Below, piece after piece: positions 58,390-64,000 of a stretch of DNA of 64,000 nucleotides. Origin of the DNA: Phialocephala subalpina (Eukaryota > Ascomycota > Leotiomycetes > Helotiales > Mollisiaceae); assembly GCA_900073065.1 (NCBI GenBank), contig FJOG01000010.1:1442988-1506987 (forward strand), read 5' to 3'. The notes under the pieces were generated by a model. It worked only from the letters and a program-made list of their open reading frames with translations, did no database searches and was not told where the DNA came from. A program made the translations under genes and the position numbers. The number at the start of each line of letters is the position of its first letter. Position 1 is the first letter of the stretch.

Positions 58390-60352
58390 CTATTCAAAAC
58401 CCGAAAGAACATGAGCCCAGTGCCTACCTTCATTGTCTTGATCTAGTTGCACAACTAGATTCTCGGGAATGCGATAACCGTCTTTACCATTATCCATCTT
58501 GTGGAAATATTAGGATTGATATATAAAGGCAGCGTGTGCTCACTTACTTTGCATTTTTCAACCAGTCCCATGGCAATAAGACCCTCCACCGCTTCAAGGA
58601 CTCGAAAGGACTTGTACAACTTTGTGTACTGAACTAGCTCGGCTAAAGCATAAACAAGGTGGGGCCGCTTCGTGCATTCAGTGATGTAAATCTCCGTCAA
58701 TTCAGCATCGTCGGCCCCGTGTGCCGTTCCGTCTTGTTGTGCTGGTGCTCCAATCACATTTCCGTCGGGATCCTCTTGGTCAAGCATTCCACTGATAGCT
58801 CTGTCATCGAATCCAGTCTTTAATACTTTTGTTAGAACGTTTCGCGCTCTCTCTAAACCGCGTTTTGCTGTTTTGAGCTCGTAGTTTTCCCCTCGCTTCT
58901 CTGCATCCGCTGTCGCAAGGAGGAATTTGACAAATCCCAGACAAGTTTGTGCAGTGACATGGTGGTCAAAGCCGTATTGCTGCTCTCGCTCTGCTATCAC
59001 AGCATCAAATCGAGTTTCAGCCTCGTGAAATTGCAGACCCTGGTCTTTGAACACCTCTATCATGGCAGGCCCGACTTGTGTTTGCGGTGTGCGTTCCGCA
59101 ATCTTCATCAATTCGTCTTCGAAGATCCTCAGTGCGGCTTCTTTATGCTGAGATGCATAACACTGACGCATAAGAGTCAGATGTGGCCCCAGATCTTCGG
59201 AGTGTTGCTCTGTGTTGAGACATGGTTGATTCATGCTGTCCAAAATGTACGACCCGTTTGGACTTGGATGTTGCGAGATTCTGTCTTGGGTTGAACCGTG
59301 GGTCCCGCTTAAAGACGGAAAGCTGATGTTCTCAAGTAACCAGGCAAATTTTGGCGTACGAGATGATCCCATGGACACTCCAAGGAACGGATCATCTAAC
59401 AACATGGGATCCCATCTTGGAGAGGATTGTGCTGGCTCAGGTAATTGTCTAGAAGGAACGTTGCCCATTCTAACCGATTCGTTGTCCTCATCTTCCGACA
59501 TAGCATCTTCATCTTCCGACATAGCATCGTCATCTTCCGACATAGCATCGTCATCTTCTGTATCTCTGAGAAACGATGCCACTTCATTCATCATCTCAGG
59601 GGATAGCTCGTGTTCGAATAGGTCAAAGTCATTGTTATTTTCGTGTATGTTTAGGTGCTGAAAATTGGCCTCTTCGGGAAGTATGGGGGGCTGCGTTGTC
59701 CCTGTTTCATGATTCGAATTGCAGCTATGTTGAGGATACCCTACCCCTGCTGGATCTTGTTGCAGCAATCGTGAGAATCTTGAAGGACTTGCCAAGACAG
59801 TTCCAGCAGGTGGGGACAGGGCTGGCTCGCTGGGTGTAAAGACAATGATATCCCCACCTGCTGAGGCATTTGGTGATTTCACTCCATTTGTTAGTTTCAT
59901 CCAGAAGACAAAATCATGAATTCGACTTACCAGAATTCCTCTGCTGATGTCGAACAAGAGTTCGTTGGAGGTTGTGCAGTTGCTTCTCATTCAAGATCAT
60001 ATTGCCCATGCGAACTCCACTCCTCTTCCCCTCCCGCTTGCGTCTGTCCAAAATGCGAATGAGAATTGCCACATCATCCGGTTGAAGCTTGATATTTCTG
60101 GCACAACCCCAAGCCTTAAGCTTAGACTTGAGTTGCCGCGCTCTGTTCCGAACAAGTTGTCAGATGACATAGGATGCCATATAAGCTAAATGGCAAGGAA
60201 GGTTAGCCTCACGTTATATGGAATCCCATTTCACCTAGCGCCTGTACTATCTGTTCGTGGGTTTTTCTCTCAAGATCATGGAGGGCAATAATCTTCTCTT
60301 TGTATTTGCGCCACGCCTCCTCCGAGTGTCGAGCGGCCTTTTGGCGGTTCAT
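58390..60352 (-). CDS. Clr5-domain protein
   Basis: Four exons (60352-60213, 60142-59931, 59857-58548, 58461-58390) join in frame to 577 residues. The N-terminal 60 residues are a Clr5 domain (EEAWRKYKEKIIALHDLERKT; MGFHITARQLKSKLKAWGCARN), completed only across the first intron. A basic stretch (DRRKREGKRSG) and an acidic middle with three 7-residue repeats (DDAMSED type) follow. A C-terminal helical, TPR-like region (EAALRIFEDELMKIA, VYALAELVQYTKLYKSFRVL) ends the protein. Clr5 domains occur at the N-terminus of fungal nuclear proteins; a chromatin or regulatory role is inference. The last exon (NLVVQLDQ to GFE) rests on an AG at 58462. A 5' extension is possible. Confidence 0.8.
59488..59550. 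repeat. 21-bp coding tandem repeat, three copies
   Basis: Three near-identical units TCATCTTCCGACATAGCATC(G/T) encode the acidic heptapeptide repeat of the Clr5 protein. Confidence 0.85.
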
Positions 60353-61588
60353 ATTGCCCAAGCTTGCTTCAAGCACAAATCATGGGTAATATTAAGGGGA
60401 TGTAGCGGTGGTATGTCTTGTTGGATTATTCTACGCTTCTCATTTTATATATATAAAACCAACGGTACTTTTGCTGCCTTCGACGAGGCTTTCGGGTTTA
60501 TCATTACGCGAAATTCGGTGGTGGCTGAGCAAAGACGCATGTTCCCGATAAGTTACCCCGCCGGATGCACAAAAGGACATTGATTACGGGCAATGGACGC
60601 TGATACGCTCGCATGCAGAACGGTAATTATCAGTGATCCAATCACGTAAGAACGGACTGTGTTTCAGTGGTGGATGATGTTTCTCGAGGCCCTGAGCCCA
60701 GGTTCTTACCTGGAGGCTTGATCGCTTTATTCGTCGTGGAATGCTAGCGGGCGATACTAAATGTTAATGAAAGTAAAACTTTATTCGCATAGGATTTCCG
60801 AGATCAGATACTAGTTTCAAAAACTTTTCGAGGGCTTTCTCTTCCGATAGAATAAAATATTATTAGCTTTAGGCTTTGTATTTTCTCGAGTATTATTTAT
60901 ATATATAATATAAAATATAAAGAAAAGAACTTTATTATATTTTGATATAATATTTTATATTCGAGACTTTCTTAATAAAATGGTTTTTATAAGGGTTTTA
61001 TTAATATAATCGCTTATAATTTATTATATTATATTATAATAATAAAAATAATAATAATAATAATTAAATTAATAATTTTAAATAAAATGAAAATAATTAC
61101 CTAATATAATATAAGGTAAAAGGGGCTTTAAATCCCAATTTATTGAAAATCATATAATTAAAATATAAAGGATTCGAATAAATTTAGAAATCGTATTTCG
61201 ATTAAATTTTTATTTTAAAAATTAAGAATTAAAGCTTTTTGAAAGAAATAATTTTAATTTAAATTATTCTAAATTAAATTCTATATTATATATATTAAAT
61301 TAATTCTTTATAATTAATTTTATTTATAATTTGCAAAATATAAAAATAAATAATTCGATGTTTAATCCTTATCGAAATAATTAGTTTAAATAAGGTCAAA
61401 AAAACAAAAAACCCGAAATGCCTCAGGCTAAATACCAAAGGAACACCAAAATATTAATATTTTGAATTTTATTTTACGAGCTCACATTGTATTTATTCTC
61501 TNATAGAAGTTTATATNAAGNTTATATATGAAAAGCCCTCAATTAATAGAGTATTTGCTTAGTTAAGCTTAAATTAATCNGTCTTTTA

Positions 61589-61757
61589 ATTCTTTTGATA
61601 TTTGTAATCAAAGTTAGAGTCGATATGATCGATCGATTTTTTGCGAGGCAGATTCTGCCGGGCGGTAAGCCAAAAAGAGCTACCGCCCGGCAAAATCTAC
61701 TGTAGAGAAAATTAATCAATATATCGATTTTAGTTTTAACTACAAATATCGAGAATA
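61589..61757. repeat. Long imperfect inverted repeat (foldback)
   Basis: The core arms TGCCGGGCGGTA (61656-61667) and TACCGCCCGGCA (61681-61692) are exact complements around a 13-base loop. Outward the arms stay similar for about 70 more bases (left GATATTTGTA, right TACAAATATC), with differences mainly C/T or A/G. A RIP-mutated foldback element or palindrome is likely. Confidence 0.7.
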
Positions 61758-62164
61758 GAGCTAATGCGGCTTTTTAAAGTCAGAAGCTCAATGCGATCGG
61801 TATTTTAGTGAGGCCTATCGGAGCGGTAAAACCTTTCTCTAAGTGAGCTACCTCGTCAATCTTATTCCCAAGAGTGCAATTCTTCACGAATCACATTCAT
61901 GCACTTGAGGTGTGGGCGGATTGCCGGGGGTGCTAACCGTTTCCCGATTCGGCATTCTGCCATAGCTACTCGCACCGAAATCACGATCACACTTCTAATT
62001 GCAATTATAAGTGTAAATATTAAGCAAATTACGTAATTCTGAAATATGTCATAGAACTAATTAAGTGCTATCTATGCATCTATTTTTTAAGTAGTTTGGA
62101 TTAACAGTAATTACGCAATTGATTAATTTATATGAGCGATAATTTTGGTGTTCTTACGAGTAAA

Positions 62165-62224
62165 TACACTAAGCCCAAAGTGAATTATTCTAGCTATACT
62201 AAGCCTAAAATGAATTATTCTAAT
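62165..62224. repeat. 30-bp tandem duplication
   Basis: Two adjacent copies of a unit containing ACTAAGCC and TGAATTATTCTA, with differences mainly C-to-T or G-to-A. Confidence 0.75.
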
Positions 62225-62423
62225 CACGTGTTTGGGGGGTGGGGGTGCCCACACCAGGAAGTCAAGAGTATCCATGGAATCAAGGGTAGGGCCCCATGAT
62301 ATAAGGGATACTCTTGGGAATAAGATTGTATAAAATAGAATTTAATAAATTCAAAAAAACTATAATTAAAGAGTAATATCGAAAATAATAAAGGATAAAT
62401 AATGGCCAATATTCTCTACTCCT

Positions 62424-62525
62424 AGTCTTTGCACCCTATTTCTGCACCCTGTTTCTACTCCGTATACCCTGTTTCCGCACTTTGTTTCTATACTTTGTTC
62501 GTGCACCCTATGTTTCTGTACTTAA
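62424..62525. repeat. Degenerate GCACCCTGTTTC tandem repeats
   Basis: About seven loosely conserved units of 13-20 bp around GCACCCTRTTTC follow one another. Confidence 0.65.
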
Positions 62526-63043
62526 TCTCGCTTAGATTACTCCCGTAAGGCGCTAATAACAATACTATCTTCACACTTATTCACTTATTACGAGTATTAC
62601 CAAAACCGTTTGTAGGGACTAAGTGATCGTAGCGATATAGCTTATCAGCTGAAAAAACATCGTCCACTGAAATCGCGATTGGCAACTATCCTGACTCCTC
62701 TGTTTCTAAACATGTGGGGGCTGGTCTCGCGTGACAGAAGCCTTGCGTTCCTGGGGATGATTGACAGTAGAAATTTTCTGCGCAATTGCTGCCGTGGGAT
62801 TTCTCTCGCCTATCTGAAATTGAGCCCCTGAGAATTCGTGGCTTAAGGCAGTTCCTTCCATATAGTATGTCCAATACGTATCAATGGGCTTATGGCCAGC
62901 AAATTCCATCCGTTCGGCGCTTGAACCCTACACATCAAGACGGCATGATTCAAGATCAACGCAGGATACAGACTTAAAGTATCCCCAAATTCGCCAGATA
63001 TGCTAACATTACTCCCAACTCACCTCACTCTCCCCATCTCACA

Positions 63044-63855
63044 ATGAAGCTCCTCACCACTCTCGCCGTGCTCCAGCCGCACTAGCCGCCATCTCAACAA
63101 CGCTCCTCAACCCTACCCGCTCCTACAGAAACGGATCCATCACCCAAGGCCTCGAGAAATAAACCACTCTCTACGAAGGCAGCATGGTATACTCCGACGC
63201 CATCTACGACACGCTCTGCAGCGGACCTTACAACACATTGCTCCGGACAGACGATACCTACCGCTTTGAAATCGGCGCCATCGCGCCATCTCAAAACACC
63301 ATGAAGTCACGAGCGGGATACGACACCAATCCCTTCTTCTTCAATCTGCAGCTAACTGATGAAGGGATAAAAGCTGACACAGTCCTCATCTACGCGATCT
63401 CGAGTCTATATAGGGATAGTACGACATCTTCGGGGCCATGGGGCGTGTATTGGAATGCGTCGTTGGCGGGTACAGGGGATGGGTACGATATCTCGGGGCG
63501 CTATGTCTGGAAAGATGTTTATCCTAATAATGGGGCGGTGGTGTTGAGATGTGTGTATACGTTTGGTGGGGATCCTTTTGATGAGACTTGGACATTTAGT
63601 GGACATATCTGGCAGGCGAAGGCGAGTACTGCTTTTGAGAGGAAAACTGTTACGGATGGTGTGCTATTGCAGCATATTAGCTATAATTTTGCGGAAGAAT
63701 GGGTTAATAATAGTGTCAAGTTGCTTGTTAATAGGTCGACGTTGCAGACTGAGGGGCAGTGGGAAGGCTCCGACACGGCTTCTTCGACTGCTGCTCGTTT
63801 CCTTCCTGCTAGTGCTGCACTGATGGCACTTGCTGCTTCTTATCTACTAGTGTAG
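63044..63855 (+). pseudogene. GPI-type surface protein, N-terminus broken
   Basis: The ATG at 63044 starts a signal-like peptide (MKLLTTLAVL) that leaves frame after a missing base near 63072. In the main frame a TAA lies at 63160-63162. From the ATG at 63184 the frame is open for 223 residues: a secreted domain (LYRDSTTSSGPWGVYWNASL, YTFGGDPFDETWTFSG) and a Ser/Ala-rich end with a hydrophobic GPI-type tail (AALMALAASYLLV). A protein starting at 63184 would lack a signal peptide. No named family is recognised. The double lesion suggests decay, but an assembly error would explain the missing base. Confidence 0.6.
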
Positions 63856-64000
63856 ATATTATTTGTGTGCTTGGCATATACGAAGATGAGCTTGAATCTC
63901 GGTGTTGTCTTGGAGTTTGGGAACGTACTTGTAGCATTTTACAGGGGCTTGAAGTGCGTGGAGTGGGAATTGGGAGACGTAGGGTTAACGTTGAATGTAT

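Larger units (their letters stand above)
60353..63043. other. Gene-poor region with AT-rich island and repeats
   Basis: 2.7 kb without a gene. About 60840-61460 is strongly AT-rich with single N bases close by. It contains the foldback at 61589-61757 and the small tandem repeats at 62165 and 62424. A G-rich stretch is at 62230-62245. Open frames are short. Confidence 0.55.

Overview
This window is nuclear DNA of a filamentous ascomycete (Pezizomycotina). Genes on both strands have short GT-AG introns of about 45-100 nt. The families present are typical of that group: HET domain, Goodbye-type STAND ATPase, Clr5 domain, Zn2Cys6 regulator, OPT and MFS transporters, GPI-anchored surface proteins. 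Two very AT-rich islands and relics whose stop codons fit CpA-to-TpA change point to repeat-induced point mutation (RIP). The class cannot be fixed from sequence alone; Leotiomycetes or Dothideomycetes would fit. There is one assembly gap (1523-2095) and a few single N bases near 61.5 kb. I found no tRNA, rRNA or CRISPR array. Every exon model here was built by hand from splice signals and reading-frame continuity, and family names come from recognised motifs, not from searches.

1-16.2 kb holds housekeeping and defence-type genes: a VWA-E2 ubiquitin-conjugating fusion (5' cut by the window), a DUF2434-like membrane protein, the Golgi tether subunit COG5, a 1,524-residue STAND ATPase (Goodbye-NTPase-TPR-like-ZZ finger), an AKR7-type aldo-keto reductase, a small Cys-rich protein, and a decayed CalB-like lipase. 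16.4-21.4 kb is the most striking gene: a predicted 1,613-residue protein joining an indoleamine-dioxygenase-like domain, a P450-reductase-type FAD/NADPH module and a cytochrome b5 domain, which looks like a self-contained electron-transfer chain.

23.3-31.3 kb mixes broken genes (GH47 mannosidase, a 2EXR-family gene, a GPI-anchored protein) with intact membrane and surface proteins. 33.3-42.4 kb has an OPT oligopeptide transporter, a degenerate Ras-like protein and a membrane-anchored HET protein. Between 37.7 and 45 kb there is gene-poor sequence with RIP-like relics and a 272-bp MITE with Harbinger-like TTA target duplications.

45.4-56.5 kb holds an MFS permease with odd splice sites, a secreted PAF-acetylhydrolase-like enzyme, a Zn2Cys6 regulator convergent with a short-chain dehydrogenase (possibly a small catabolic cluster), an HMG-box gene cut in two by an in-frame stop, and an unknown protein. 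56.5-64 kb is gene-poor: AT-rich islands, a Clr5-domain gene, foldback and tandem repeats, and a broken GPI-type surface-protein gene. The overall theme is gene decay: about seven of some 25 genes carry frameshifts, stops, deletions or bad splice sites, which is either real reductive evolution or assembly error.
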